DNA of 35,422 nucleotides from Melioribacter roseus (GCA_020722065.1 DYLK01000022.1:1-35422), one strand, 5' to 3'. Shown: positions 26,001 through 35,048, counted from the stretch's first letter. Notes: generated by a model not told the origin, from the letters alone. Made by a program: numbers and translations.

Positions 26001-26030
26001 TTTACACAAAGTTTCAGTTTTCTTGATAAT
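26001..26030 (+). promoter_or_regulatory. Candidate sigma-70-like promoter for the terC-family gene
   Basis: TTTACA (26001-26006) and GATAAT (26025-26030) are 18 bp apart and lie ~60 bp ahead of the ATG in the divergent 165-bp gap. In DNA this AT-rich such matches occur by chance and this lineage may use other promoter elements, so this is weak. Confidence 0.25.
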
Positions 26031-26088
26031 ATCCAAAAAAAAATAAATATTGCTCAGCAAAAAAATCATTTATAAATAAGGAAAAATA

Positions 26089-26823
26089 ATGGCGTTTGAT
26101 GTTCAAATTATAGTCTCACTTTTAACTTTAGTTCTACTTGAAATTGTACTTGGAATAGATAATATTGTATTTATTTCGATATTAACGGGTAAATTGCCAA
26201 AACAACAACAAGAAAGGGCAAGAATTACAGGTTTATCAATGGCAATGTTAACTAGAATTTTATTGTTACTTTCGTTAACTTGGTTGATGAAGCTAACTTT
26301 TCCATTGTTTACAATTATTGGAAATGAGATTTCAGGAAAAGATTTGATACTAATTTTAGGTGGAATTTTTCTTTTAACAAAAAGTACTCGCGAAATACAC
26401 GAAAAGTTAGAAGGGGAAGAAGGCGAAGCTAATTACAAAATAAAAAATTCATTTGCTTCAGTAATTGTTCAAATAACTTTACTTGATATTGTCTTTTCAC
26501 TCGATTCAGTAATTACCGCAATTGGTATGGCAAATCAACTTTGGGTAATGATAATTGCTGTAATTATTGCTGTTGTGTTTATGCTTTTTCTTTCTGGAAA
26601 AATCAGCGACTTTGTAAATCAACATCCAACGGTTAAAATGTTAGCATTAAGTTTTTTGCTGCTAATCGGAATTACATTAATTGCCGAAGGTTTTGACCAA
26701 CATATTCCAAAAGGTTATATATACTTTTCGATGGCATTTTCTTTATTCGTTGAAATGTTGAATTTGCGTGAAAAAGGGAAGAAATCTAAACCAGTTGTAT
26801 TACGAAATCCTTTAAGCGATTAA
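26089..26823 (+). CDS. TerC-family integral membrane protein
   Basis: A 244-residue inner-membrane protein with about seven helices. Signature acidic motifs inside helices are present: LLEIVLGIDNIVFISILTGK (helix 1, E and DN), and LLDIVFSLDSVITAIGMA (helix 4), plus FLLLIGITLIAEGF near the end. Family members are linked to manganese export, metal loading of exported proteins and tellurite tolerance. Good Shine-Dalgarno (AAGGA) ahead of ATG 26089. It converges with the response regulator with only 16 bp between stops. Confidence 0.92.
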   Translation: MAFDVQIIVSLLTLVLLEIVLGIDNIVFISILTGKLPKQQQERARITGLSMAMLTRILLLLSLTWLMKLTFPLFTIIGNEISGKDLILILGGIFLLTKSTREIHEKLEGEEGEANYKIKNSFASVIVQITLLDIVFSLDSVITAIGMANQLWVMIIAVIIAVVFMLFLSGKISDFVNQHPTVKMLALSFLLLIGITLIAEGFDQHIPKGYIYFSMAFSLFVEMLNLREKGKKSKPVVLRNPLSD

Positions 26824-26839
26824 TAAATATACTAATTAA

Positions 26840-27475
26840 CTAGATCAACCCTTTTTTGTAAGCAATTGCAATTGCTTCGGATTGAGAGTGAGCGTGCAGT
26901 TTGTCGTAAATGTTTTTTATGTGATATCGAACTGTATGAACGCTAATAAATAATTCATCTGAAACTGTTTTATAGGTTTTTCCATCAGCAAGACTTTCGA
27001 GAATTAGCTTTTCTTTTGAAGATAATTGAATTTCATCTTGATTTTCAGATTTTACTTGCATTCGTAGTAATTGAATAACTTTTCCAGCAATTTCTGAATT
27101 CATTGGCGACCCACCATCGTAAACTTCTTTTACGGCTTCAATAATTTTTGTCGGTGATGATTTTTTTGATAAATACCCACTTGCTCCAGAAATTAAAGCA
27201 TCAAAAATTCGCTTGTCGTCTTCGTAAACTGTAAGCATAACAATTTTTAATTCTGGTAGGATTTTTCTTACTTCACGAACGCCTTCAATTCCCGAAATTC
27301 CTGGCAAATTGATATCGCTTATCAAAACATCGGGTTTTAATTCAGCAATTTCTGGAAGTAGCGATTCGTATTTATCGAATGTTTTCAAACACTTAAAACC
27401 GTCAGTTCCGTTCAAAAATGCTGCAATTCCTTCTCTGAAAATAGTATTATCTTCAACTATCACAATTTTTATCAT
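26840..27475 (-). CDS. NarL/FixJ-type response regulator
   Basis: A 211-residue protein. The receiver domain (1-~120) has acidic pair E8/D9, phospho-acceptor Asp54 (DVLISDINLPG), switch Thr82 and Lys104, all intact. The C-terminal LuxR-type helix-turn-helix (~145-211: LSSKEKLILESLADGKTYK and LFISVHTVRYHIKNIYDKL) binds DNA. The ATG follows the kinase stop codon directly, with no base between, so the pair is translationally coupled and the kinase is its cognate partner. Palindromic repeats upstream of the kinase are candidate binding sites. Confidence 0.96.
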   Translation of the reverse strand: MIKIVIVEDNTIFREGIAAFLNGTDGFKCLKTFDKYESLLPEIAELKPDVLISDINLPGISGIEGVREVRKILPELKIVMLTVYEDDKRIFDALISGASGYLSKKSSPTKIIEAVKEVYDGGSPMNSEIAGKVIQLLRMQVKSENQDEIQLSSKEKLILESLADGKTYKTVSDELFISVHTVRYHIKNIYDKLHAHSQSEAIAIAYKKGLI

Positions 27476-30349
27476 CTATTTTTTCCCAAATTTTCTTTTT
27501 AGTGGAATTTTAACTCTAATTTTAGTTCCTTTTTGATTTTCAGAAATAATCTCCAAAACTCCTTTTGCATGTTCAGCTCTCTTTTTCATATTGTATAAGC
27601 CATTCCCTTTTTCATATTCCGAATCAGAAATTCCTTTTCCATTGTCTGCAACTTCAATAATAAGATTATTAACATCAGCTTGAATCATAATTTCAATTTT
27701 GTTGCAATCGCAATATTTAATTGCATTATTAACTGCTTCTTTTACAATAAGATAGATGTGTTGGCGTTCTTCAAGTTGAAGTGTAATATTTTCAAGAAGT
27801 TGAAGTTGCGAAATTTTCAAATCAATTGAGGTATTTATCAAAAGTTCGTGATATGAATCTTTAATTCTCAAAATTAAATCTTTCAGAGTATCTTTTCTTG
27901 GGTTTACGAGCCAAATTATATCACTAAGTCTCTCGATAATTGTTCGAGTTTTTTCTGCAATTTCAGATAGACTTTTCTTGGTTTTGTCATCAGTTGTATT
28001 GTATTTAAGTATTTCACTCAAAATTGATATTTCGGAAAGTCCCGAACCGATTTCATCGTGCAAATCGGCTGAAATTGCTGTTCTAATTCGTTCAATTTTT
28101 AGCAAATTGATAATTCTTAAATAAACTATCGAAGAAATTATTGAACTGAGCAATAAGAAAATTATAAAATAGAACCACCACGAAAGCCAAAATGGTTGTG
28201 TGATTGAAAATTGAAAAGTTGCAGATTCTGACCATTCTCCCCATTCGTTTGCTGCTTTTACTTCAAAAACAAAATCACCACTTGGAAGATTTACATACTG
28301 CGAAAAATTATCTTTTGATTCAAACCATTTGTCCGACAAGCCGACAAGTCGATATTTATACTTTGTGTGAGTTGGTTCAAAATAATTAATGCCAGCAAAT
28401 TCTATTCTGATTGAATTTTGATTGTAAGCAAATTTATTAATATCTTTTTTGAAAGGCTCAATTTCGTAATCGTGAATACGAACAGAAGAAATAATTACGT
28501 TCATCTTATTGTGCGATTTGACAAACAAATCTGGATTAATTTTTGTAACACCCGCAATAGTTCCAACCCAAATATTTCCATTTTTGTCTTTGTAAATCGC
28601 ACCTTGATTGCATTCATTATTAGCTAAACCACTAATTTTGAACACTTTACGAATATTATAACTTCCATCTTCTTTTTGATTTATGATATTCAATCCGTTA
28701 TCGGTTATTGCATAAATATTACCTTTTCCGTCCTCTTCAAAACCGACAACTATATTATTTGATAAACCTTGTTTAATGCCTATTGTGTCGCGTTTTGTTT
28801 CTGAATAGCATTTGATAATTCCATATTCGTTTGTCCCAACATAGAGAATATTTTTACTCGATTCAAACATCGACCAGATTTTGCATTTTTCCATTCCTTT
28901 TTGAAACGGACGGAATTTCCCATCAACAAGTTGATAAACACCAGCGTTTTCAAAACTTATCAAAATCGTTCCATCTTTTCGTTTGAATGCTGATATAATA
29001 TTTTTTGATGGCAAGCCTACTTTTTCATCTAAAACACTAATAATCTTTTTGTTCTGAAAAACTACAATTCCACTTTTGTGCGTTACGAAAAACATTTTCC
29101 CATCATTTCCTTCAAGAATATACCAAACAGATTTGTTGGGGAAATTATTCACGATTTGCTTTTCGCCATTTGGATAAAAAATTGTTACTCCGTTATTGTG
29201 TGTGCCGTAATAAATTGTTCCATCTTCAGATTGATAAAGTGAAATTATCAGATTGTCGCTCAAATCTTTATTGGAGGTAGTTTTTATAAATTTGTTGTTT
29301 TTTAGTCTCGAAAGTCCTTCATCTGTCGTAAAAAGCATTTCACCATTTTTTAGTTCTTGAATTACCCAAACTGCATTATTTATTAAACCAGATTCTTCGT
29401 TGTACGTAACAATTACATCTGGGCGGTAAAAGAAAATTCCATCACCTTCGCTTAAAAATAGAATAAAATCGGCTTTCGGCTTAAATATTTTGGTAATAAA
29501 CTCATTTCGTAAGCCACTTTTTCTGTCCAAAACTTTAAATACTTCGTAATTTTTGATTATTGCAACGCCATCTCGAGTGGCAATATAAATTTTATCTTCA
29601 ATTTCAAGAATATCATTCACATAATTACTAGGAAGATTTTCATTTTCTGTGAGATAAATTTTTTCGCCATTCTTTTTTTGAATAACAATTCCAAAATTCT
29701 GCAAAGCGAAAATAATATCTCCATTTTCAGATTGATAAATATCAGTAATTGGTAGATTTTTTAGTTTTGGAGCGATTAAATATTCAGAAATTTTACCATT
29801 TTTTAGCTTAAAACATCCATCTTTCTGAGTTCCCAAAAAGTAAGTCCCTTCATCAATTTCTACAATCGAAATAAATTCTTTGTGCGAAATTTTAACTGGA
29901 ATTGCAAAAATTGAATTCTCGAACTTCCAAAGTCCATTTTCGCTTAAAATAAATAAATCATTATCTGATAAAGAAAAAACACGCATAAAACCAGATCTTA
30001 ATTCAATTGGAATATTATTTGGGACGAAGAATTTTTTTCTATCGAAGAGGATAATTCCGTTGTCGGTGCCAAAAACTAAATTATTCTTCGATTCAGCAAT
30101 TGAAGTAATAAAAAGCGAAGGCAACCCATCCGACCTAAAATAATTTTTAATTTTAACACTATTCCATTCCGAAAGTCCAGAAGCCGTTCCAAACCAAAAA
30201 ATTCCTTTGCTATCTTCAAAAGCAGTAATAACTTGCGAATAAGCAAGACCATCGTCAACGCTAATTTGTCGGCTAATTTCAATTTGAGAAAAAAGCAAAG
30301 AAGGAAGCATTATTGCAAAAAGAAGATAAACGGCAGATATTTTTTTCAT
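27476..30349 (-). CDS. Two-component-regulator-propeller sensor histidine kinase (HisKA_3)
   Basis: A 957-residue hybrid of a large periplasmic sensor and a NarX-type kinase. Start set at ATG 30349 (signal peptide MKKISAVYLLFAIMLPSLLFSQ); a TTG three codons upstream is less likely. Residues ~25-620 are beta-propeller repeats (DGLAYSQVITAFEDSKGIFWFG, and recurring DGTIYYGTHNNGV, DGKMFFVTHKSG and NGNIWVGTIAG), usually two seven-bladed propellers. A Y_Y_Y domain follows (~640-710, HTKYKYRLVGLSDKWFES), then a transmembrane helix (~715-740) and the HisKA_3 box ADLHDEIGSGLSE with phospho-acceptor His764. HATPase_c motifs are NNAIKYC (N box), DNGKGI and GNGLYNM. Such sensors detect glycans or other extracellular ligands; the ligand here is unknown. 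Divergent from the pseudo-receiver and GLUG genes. Confidence 0.95.
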   Translation of the reverse strand: MKKISAVYLLFAIMLPSLLFSQIEISRQISVDDGLAYSQVITAFEDSKGIFWFGTASGLSEWNSVKIKNYFRSDGLPSLFITSIAESKNNLVFGTDNGIILFDRKKFFVPNNIPIELRSGFMRVFSLSDNDLFILSENGLWKFENSIFAIPVKISHKEFISIVEIDEGTYFLGTQKDGCFKLKNGKISEYLIAPKLKNLPITDIYQSENGDIIFALQNFGIVIQKKNGEKIYLTENENLPSNYVNDILEIEDKIYIATRDGVAIIKNYEVFKVLDRKSGLRNEFITKIFKPKADFILFLSEGDGIFFYRPDVIVTYNEESGLINNAVWVIQELKNGEMLFTTDEGLSRLKNNKFIKTTSNKDLSDNLIISLYQSEDGTIYYGTHNNGVTIFYPNGEKQIVNNFPNKSVWYILEGNDGKMFFVTHKSGIVVFQNKKIISVLDEKVGLPSKNIISAFKRKDGTILISFENAGVYQLVDGKFRPFQKGMEKCKIWSMFESSKNILYVGTNEYGIIKCYSETKRDTIGIKQGLSNNIVVGFEEDGKGNIYAITDNGLNIINQKEDGSYNIRKVFKISGLANNECNQGAIYKDKNGNIWVGTIAGVTKINPDLFVKSHNKMNVIISSVRIHDYEIEPFKKDINKFAYNQNSIRIEFAGINYFEPTHTKYKYRLVGLSDKWFESKDNFSQYVNLPSGDFVFEVKAANEWGEWSESATFQFSITQPFWLSWWFYFIIFLLLSSIISSIVYLRIINLLKIERIRTAISADLHDEIGSGLSEISILSEILKYNTTDDKTKKSLSEIAEKTRTIIERLSDIIWLVNPRKDTLKDLILRIKDSYHELLINTSIDLKISQLQLLENITLQLEERQHIYLIVKEAVNNAIKYCDCNKIEIMIQADVNNLIIEVADNGKGISDSEYEKGNGLYNMKKRAEHAKGVLEIISENQKGTKIRVKIPLKRKFGKK

Positions 30350-30395
30350 TACCAACAAAATAAATTTTCAAATTACTTTGATAAAATAGCAAATC

Positions 30396-30525
30396 CACAA
30401 TTAATAGTTGTGATAATAAAATGAGTTAAAAACTATCACAATAGGTAGTTTTTTCAATCAGAATATGAAAGAACTACCACAATCGTTAGTTGATTGGCTG
30501 TGATGTACAAGATAGATTTACATCA
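30396..30525. promoter_or_regulatory. Cluster of operator-like palindromes between kinase and pseudo-receiver
   Basis: Two copies of a 20-bp imperfect palindrome, AACTATCACAATAGGTAGTT (30431-30450) and AACTACCACAATCGTTAGTT (30472-30491), match at 17 of 20 positions and start 41 bp apart, about four helical turns. Arms AACTA/TAGTT are perfect in both. A further palindrome, CACAATTAATAGTTGTG, lies at 30396-30412, and TGATGTA (30501-30507) pairs with TACATCA (30519-30525) closer to the plus-strand start. The first copy extends to AAAAACTA/TAGTTTTT, so a weak terminator is an alternative for that copy alone. Likely binding sites for the neighbouring regulator. Confidence 0.6.
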
Positions 30526-30539
30526 AAAAATTAAAAATT

Positions 30540-31010
30540 ATGACCATAATAATAATTGAACGAAAAATCACTTACTCGCAGGCATTAAAAGAATTGCTTT
30601 TAGTGTCTTTCCCAAAAGCAGAAATAGAATTGTATCGCGATTTTTCACAATTCAATTCCTTAGAAAAACTGACAAACGAAGTAGTAATTTTTGAGGCAAC
30701 TGAAGAAAACTCAACTATTTTGGCGGAATTTTTACATAAAAAAGCAAATCACAATCTAACTTTTATAGCTCTAACAGATACAGTTCTCGAACGATTTTCG
30801 CTCGAAACAATTTTAATGGGCGTTTCATCTATTTTAAGGAAATCGCAACCAATAGAAAATCTCTGCGAGGAAGTGAAGTTAATTTTACGAGGAAGCGAAG
30901 TTATTCCCAAAAATTTATTTAACGAAATCAAAGCAGAAATCAAAAAAACGAAATCTGAAAAAGAATCGCGTTTTTCAACTTTTTTAAAAAATATACTAAT
31001 CAAAAACTAA
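30540..31010 (+). CDS. Stand-alone pseudo-receiver protein (Glu at the phospho-Asp position)
   Basis: A 156-residue protein whose first ~125 residues follow the receiver-domain pattern of NarL-type regulators: TIIIIERK for beta1, TNEVVIFEATEEN for beta3, LTFIALTDT for beta4 and GVSSILRKSQPIENLCEEVK for beta5/alpha5. Aligned with the neighbouring regulator, its phospho-acceptor Asp54 becomes Glu52, while switch Thr (T79) and Lys (K101) remain at equivalent spacing; the acidic pair is E7/R8. No helix-turn-helix follows, only a basic tail (KAEIKKTKSEKESR). No phosphorylation is expected; Glu may mimic the phosphorylated state. It starts the plus-strand unit and ends 12 bp before the GLUG protein gene. 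Family assignment rests on pattern matching, not a search. Confidence 0.7.
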   Translation: MTIIIIERKITYSQALKELLLVSFPKAEIELYRDFSQFNSLEKLTNEVVIFEATEENSTILAEFLHKKANHNLTFIALTDTVLERFSLETILMGVSSILRKSQPIENLCEEVKLILRGSEVIPKNLFNEIKAEIKKTKSEKESRFSTFLKNILIKN

Positions 31011-31022
31011 TAGGAGTTCAAA

Positions 31023-34000
31023 ATGAAGAAAAATACAATTTTTTCATTTTTTTTAATCTCGATAATTTTATCCTCGAGTTCAATTTTTGCACAAACTGCA
31101 ACCCCACCGGCTGGAAGTGGAACAAGTGGCGATCCATATCAAATTACAAGTCTTGATAACTTGTATTGGATGAGCCAAAATACAGCAAGTTCTGCAGGAA
31201 AATATTACACACAAATAAACGATATCGATGCTTCGGCAACTTCTGGTTGGTTTAGCGGAGCAGGTTTTGTACCGATTGGTACTTCATCTTCTAATTTTAA
31301 CGGCTATTATGATGGACAAGGGTATGAAATTTCAAATCTTTACATCAACAGAGTTTCCACTGATAACGTAGGTTTGTTTGGTTACACAAATTCAAGTACT
31401 TATTGGTTAAAAAATATTAAATTAACTAATGCTGATATTAGCGGGCGAAATTCTGTTGGTGGAATTATTGGATATGACGGTTATGGTTTAATTGATGGTT
31501 GCTCAGTTACTGGTCAAATTATTGGAGCAGTTAATTATGTTGGTGGAATAGTTGGAAGAAGTGTTAGTGGCTCAATTACAAATAGCTTTTCAACAGCAAC
31601 AATTTCTGGGAATGATTATGTTGGTGGAATTGCTGGTTCGATATATGCCGCAACAACAGCGCCAATTATAGAAAAATGCTATTATGCAGGAACAAGTATT
31701 GCCTCAACAAACGAAATGGCGGGTGGTATTTGTGGAGCTAATTCTGGAGGAATTGTTCGTCAATCTTTTGTCGCTTCAGGCACAATTACTAGTGACCATG
31801 GATATGCTGGTGGATTAGTTGGAACAAATTCAGGAAGTGCTTCAAAAATTGAAAATTGTTATTCTAAAGCTAATGTGGTAGAAACTTCAGAAAGTACCAG
31901 CCCAACGAATTATGGAGCCTTTGTCGGCTATAATAATTCTGGAAGAATTGAGTATTGCTATTCAACTGGTTCAGTAACTTTTTCAAGTTCAACAACGGCT
32001 GATGCTGGATTTATTGGGTTAGACTATACCGGAACATTAACAAGTAATTTTTGGGATAATGATGTTTCCAATCAATCAACAGCAGTTGGTGCAACAAGTG
32101 CAACTACTGCGGAAATGAAAAACTCGGCTACTTTTATATCTGCTGGTTGGGATTTTGTAACCGAAACAACAAACGGCACAAATAATTATTGGGATGATGA
32201 TGTAACGGAATCAGTAAACGGCGGTTATATGCCACTTGCTTGGCAAGCCGGAACAGACGGCGTTTTGTATGGAACACCAAGTGGAACTGGAACAAGCGGT
32301 GACCCATATTTAATAGCAACTCTCGATAATTTAATTTGGATTACACAAAACTCAGAAAGATGGGACAAATATTTTAAGCAAACTACAAGTATTAATGCTT
32401 CTTCAACTTCAACGTTAAATAGTAATGCTGGACTTGTCCCAATTGGAAACTCAACAACTCCATTTACAGGTTTTTATAATGGACAAAATTATTCAATTAC
32501 AGGTCTCACAATTAATCGTCCCGCAACAGATTATGTTGGTTTGTTCGGCTATACAAGTTTAGTTGCCGAAATATCAAATGTAAACTTAGTAGCAGTCTCA
32601 ATTACAGGACATGATTTTGTTGGTGGTTTAGTTGGTTCTGCTAATGGTAATTTAGTTACAAATTCTAGAGTTTTTGGTGGAACAGGAATTACAGGAAATA
32701 ATTACACTGGTGGTTTGATAGGGGCAAATTCAGATAATACTGTTACAAATTCATATTCACAGATTGCTGCAACTGGTGTCCTTTATGTTGGTGGATTAAT
32801 AGGTTGGGAATTTGATTCAATAATTCGTGCAAATTATGCAACTGGTAGTGTTTCTTCTTCTTCAAATGATGCTGGTGGTTTAATTGGATATGCAGAATCA
32901 AGTATAATTTCAAATTGCTATTCAAAAGGTAATGTTACAAGAAGTACGGGAAGTTCAACAAATTTTGGTGCTTTTATCGGGGAAGTAACTTCTGCTACTG
33001 CTATTTCAAATTCATATTCAATCGGTTCGGTTTTTTATACTGGAATAGGTGCTCCAGCAGACAAAGGCTTTGTGGGATATGATAATACTACTGACGGAGT
33101 AAATACTTACACAAATAATTTTTGGGATAATGATGCATCATCTCAATCAACTGCAACCGGTGCAACAAGCAAAACAACGGCGGAAATGAAAGATTATAGA
33201 ACTTACACTGCTGCCGGCTGGGATTTTAACTACGAAACAGCAAACGGCTCAAATGATTATTGGGATGATGACCAACTTGGAACAGCAAATAGTTATTATC
33301 CAATTCTTTATTGGGAAACTGGTGCAAATGATGAAACATTCGGACAACCAAGTTCGGGTGATGGAACCTCGGGAACTCCATATCAAATATCAACATTGGA
33401 TAATCTTTATTGGCTTTCAAAAAATACAAGCGTTTGGAATAAATATTTTGTACAAACACAAAATATTGACGCCACAACTTCATCAACTTGGCACAATGGT
33501 TTGGGTATCGAACCAATTGGGAATGCAACGACTGCATTTTCTGGAAATTGGACTGGATTATCTGATGAAGTCTATATTATTTCTGGACTTGATATAAACA
33601 GACCAAATGAAGATAATGTGGGTCTTTTCGGTAAAACTAACGGTGCTACAATTAAATATTTAGAAATAAGTCATTCCGATATTATAGGAGATGAGTTTGT
33701 TGGTTCATTGGTTGGAAACGCATATACTTCAACAAATATTCAATATTGTTTTTCCACCGATGGAACCGTTAACGGAAATCTTTCAACGGGAGGGTTAGTA
33801 GGAGCAAATTATAATGTGAATATACTTAATTCAAAAAATACTTCGAATGTTACGGGCAATAATCAAGAAACTGGAGGTTTAGTTGGATATTTTTCAGGAG
33901 CTTCAACAAGTTATAAAATTTCAGAATGTAGTAATACTGGTACGGTTTCAGGAACTTCCTATGTAGGTGGTTTGGCCGGACGAAATGGTGGCTCAGCAAT

Positions 34001-35048
34001 TGAAAAATCCTACTCTACTGGAAATGTTTCTGGAAGTCTTTTCTTAGTTGGAGGTTTAGTTGGAGATAACAACTCTGCAATAACCAATTGCTATTCAAAA
34101 GGAAATGTTACTCGCGGTTCGGGAGCAACTGACGATAGATATGGTAGCTTTGCTGGAGTAGCTCGTAATGGTTCTAGTTTTAGTTACTGCTATTCAACAG
34201 GAAGTGTAACATATACAGATGCTGCAAATCCAACAACCAAAGGCTTTGCAGGTAAAGATGAAGGTGGAACTTTTACTGCAAACTTTTTTGATACTGGAAC
34301 ATCATTGCAATCAACAGGAACAGGAGCAACTGCAAAAACCACAGCAGAAATGAAAACAAACTCAACTTATGCAGATTGGGATGTAAATATTTGGAATAGG
34401 GATGACGCATTTAATAGTGGTTATCCATATTTAGATTGGCAAAATTCTGATGGAACACCACTTCCAGTTGAACTAACCTCATTTACCGCTGCTTCGACAG
34501 GCTCAGCAGCCGTTGTGCTAAATTGGGAAACCGCAACAGAAGTAAATAACTACGGATTTGAAATAGAACGGGCGGTTACTTCGACAAGCTCAGTAACCGA
34601 ATGGGAAAAAGTAGGTTTTGTTGAAGGACACGGAAATAGCAATTCACCTAAAAATTATACTTTTACCGACAATTCGACTCCCCTCAATGTAAGTACAGTT
34701 TCATATAGACTTAAACAAATAGACATAGATGGAAATTACAAATATTCAGATGTTGTTGAAATAAACATTGAAAATGAATTACCAACTAAATTCGAGTTAT
34801 TCCAAAACTATCCAAATCCGTTTAATCCAAGTACAACAATCTCGTTTGCTTTACCAAAATCTGGATTTGTAACGCTAAAAGTATATAATGCTATTGGAGA
34901 AGAAATTGAAGAATTGGTGAACAGAGAAATGAATGCTGGTATTCAAAATATAAATTTTGATGCAACAAATTTAAGCTCAGGAATTTATTTCTTCAAATTG
35001 CAAAGTGGCAGTTTTTCTGAAACAAAGAAAATGATTTTGATTAAATAA
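31023..35048 (+). CDS. Giant three-module GLUG-repeat surface protein with T9SS sorting tail
   Basis: A 1341-residue exported protein with a signal peptide (KNTIFSFFLISIILSSSSIFAQ without the first residues) and AGGAG ahead of ATG 31023. Three homologous modules start at about residues 31, 421 and 779, each opening G.GTSG.PYQI..LDNLYW, followed by a VPIGTSSSNFNGYYDGQG-type segment, then a string of GLUG-like units (VGGIIG, VGGIVG, YAGGLVG, VGGLAG) with N.YS.G.V rungs, and closing with FWDND.S.QST..GAT and TTAEMK. GLUG units form beta-solenoids found in adhesins and cell-surface proteins. From residue ~1146 (PLPVELTSFTA) comes the FN3-like stalk common in this phylum, then the type-A sorting domain from ~1258 (QNYPNPFNPSTTISFALP to KKMILIK). 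Cell-surface attachment by T9SS is expected. Probably co-transcribed with the pseudo-receiver. Confidence 0.93.
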   Translation: MKKNTIFSFFLISIILSSSSIFAQTATPPAGSGTSGDPYQITSLDNLYWMSQNTASSAGKYYTQINDIDASATSGWFSGAGFVPIGTSSSNFNGYYDGQGYEISNLYINRVSTDNVGLFGYTNSSTYWLKNIKLTNADISGRNSVGGIIGYDGYGLIDGCSVTGQIIGAVNYVGGIVGRSVSGSITNSFSTATISGNDYVGGIAGSIYAATTAPIIEKCYYAGTSIASTNEMAGGICGANSGGIVRQSFVASGTITSDHGYAGGLVGTNSGSASKIENCYSKANVVETSESTSPTNYGAFVGYNNSGRIEYCYSTGSVTFSSSTTADAGFIGLDYTGTLTSNFWDNDVSNQSTAVGATSATTAEMKNSATFISAGWDFVTETTNGTNNYWDDDVTESVNGGYMPLAWQAGTDGVLYGTPSGTGTSGDPYLIATLDNLIWITQNSERWDKYFKQTTSINASSTSTLNSNAGLVPIGNSTTPFTGFYNGQNYSITGLTINRPATDYVGLFGYTSLVAEISNVNLVAVSITGHDFVGGLVGSANGNLVTNSRVFGGTGITGNNYTGGLIGANSDNTVTNSYSQIAATGVLYVGGLIGWEFDSIIRANYATGSVSSSSNDAGGLIGYAESSIISNCYSKGNVTRSTGSSTNFGAFIGEVTSATAISNSYSIGSVFYTGIGAPADKGFVGYDNTTDGVNTYTNNFWDNDASSQSTATGATSKTTAEMKDYRTYTAAGWDFNYETANGSNDYWDDDQLGTANSYYPILYWETGANDETFGQPSSGDGTSGTPYQISTLDNLYWLSKNTSVWNKYFVQTQNIDATTSSTWHNGLGIEPIGNATTAFSGNWTGLSDEVYIISGLDINRPNEDNVGLFGKTNGATIKYLEISHSDIIGDEFVGSLVGNAYTSTNIQYCFSTDGTVNGNLSTGGLVGANYNVNILNSKNTSNVTGNNQETGGLVGYFSGASTSYKISECSNTGTVSGTSYVGGLAGRNGGSAIEKSYSTGNVSGSLFLVGGLVGDNNSAITNCYSKGNVTRGSGATDDRYGSFAGVARNGSSFSYCYSTGSVTYTDAANPTTKGFAGKDEGGTFTANFFDTGTSLQSTGTGATAKTTAEMKTNSTYADWDVNIWNRDDAFNSGYPYLDWQNSDGTPLPVELTSFTAASTGSAAVVLNWETATEVNNYGFEIERAVTSTSSVTEWEKVGFVEGHGNSNSPKNYTFTDNSTPLNVSTVSYRLKQIDIDGNYKYSDVVEINIENELPTKFELFQNYPNPFNPSTTISFALPKSGFVTLKVYNAIGEEIEELVNREMNAGIQNINFDATNLSSGIYFFKLQSGSFSETKKMILIK
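34488..34510. repeat. Hairpin element copy A inside the GLUG gene
   Basis: GCTGCT (34488-34493), loop TCGACAGGCTC (34494-34504), AGCAGC (34505-34510). The loop differs by one base from copy B 87 bp downstream, while the stem is different but still perfectly complementary. It encodes the TAASTGSAAV segment in frame. Confidence 0.65.
34573..34599. repeat. Hairpin element copy B inside the GLUG gene
   Basis: CGGTTACT (34573-34580), loop TCGACAAGCTC (34581-34591), AGTAACCG (34592-34599): a perfect 8-bp stem. The core CTTCGACAAGCTCAG is one I recall as dispersed in Bacteroidota and Ignavibacteriota genomes. It encodes RAVTSTSSVTEW in frame between beta-strands of the stalk domain. Confidence 0.7.

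Noticed and set aside
30428-30453. First palindrome copy read as an intrinsic terminator (AAAAACTA/TAGTTTTT)
   Set aside because: It lies in a divergent region with no transcript to end and has a second, non-terminator copy 41 bp away, so an operator is the better reading.
33226-33597. Two ~100-codon frames on both strands within the GLUG gene
   Set aside because: They are shadow frames of a strongly supported coding sequence, with biased composition inherited from the repeats.
31023-35048. Repetitive DNA suggestive of a tandem-repeat or CRISPR-like array
   Set aside because: The similarity is protein-level (GLUG units in one open frame) with no constant repeat/spacer pattern. No CRISPR array is visible in the window.
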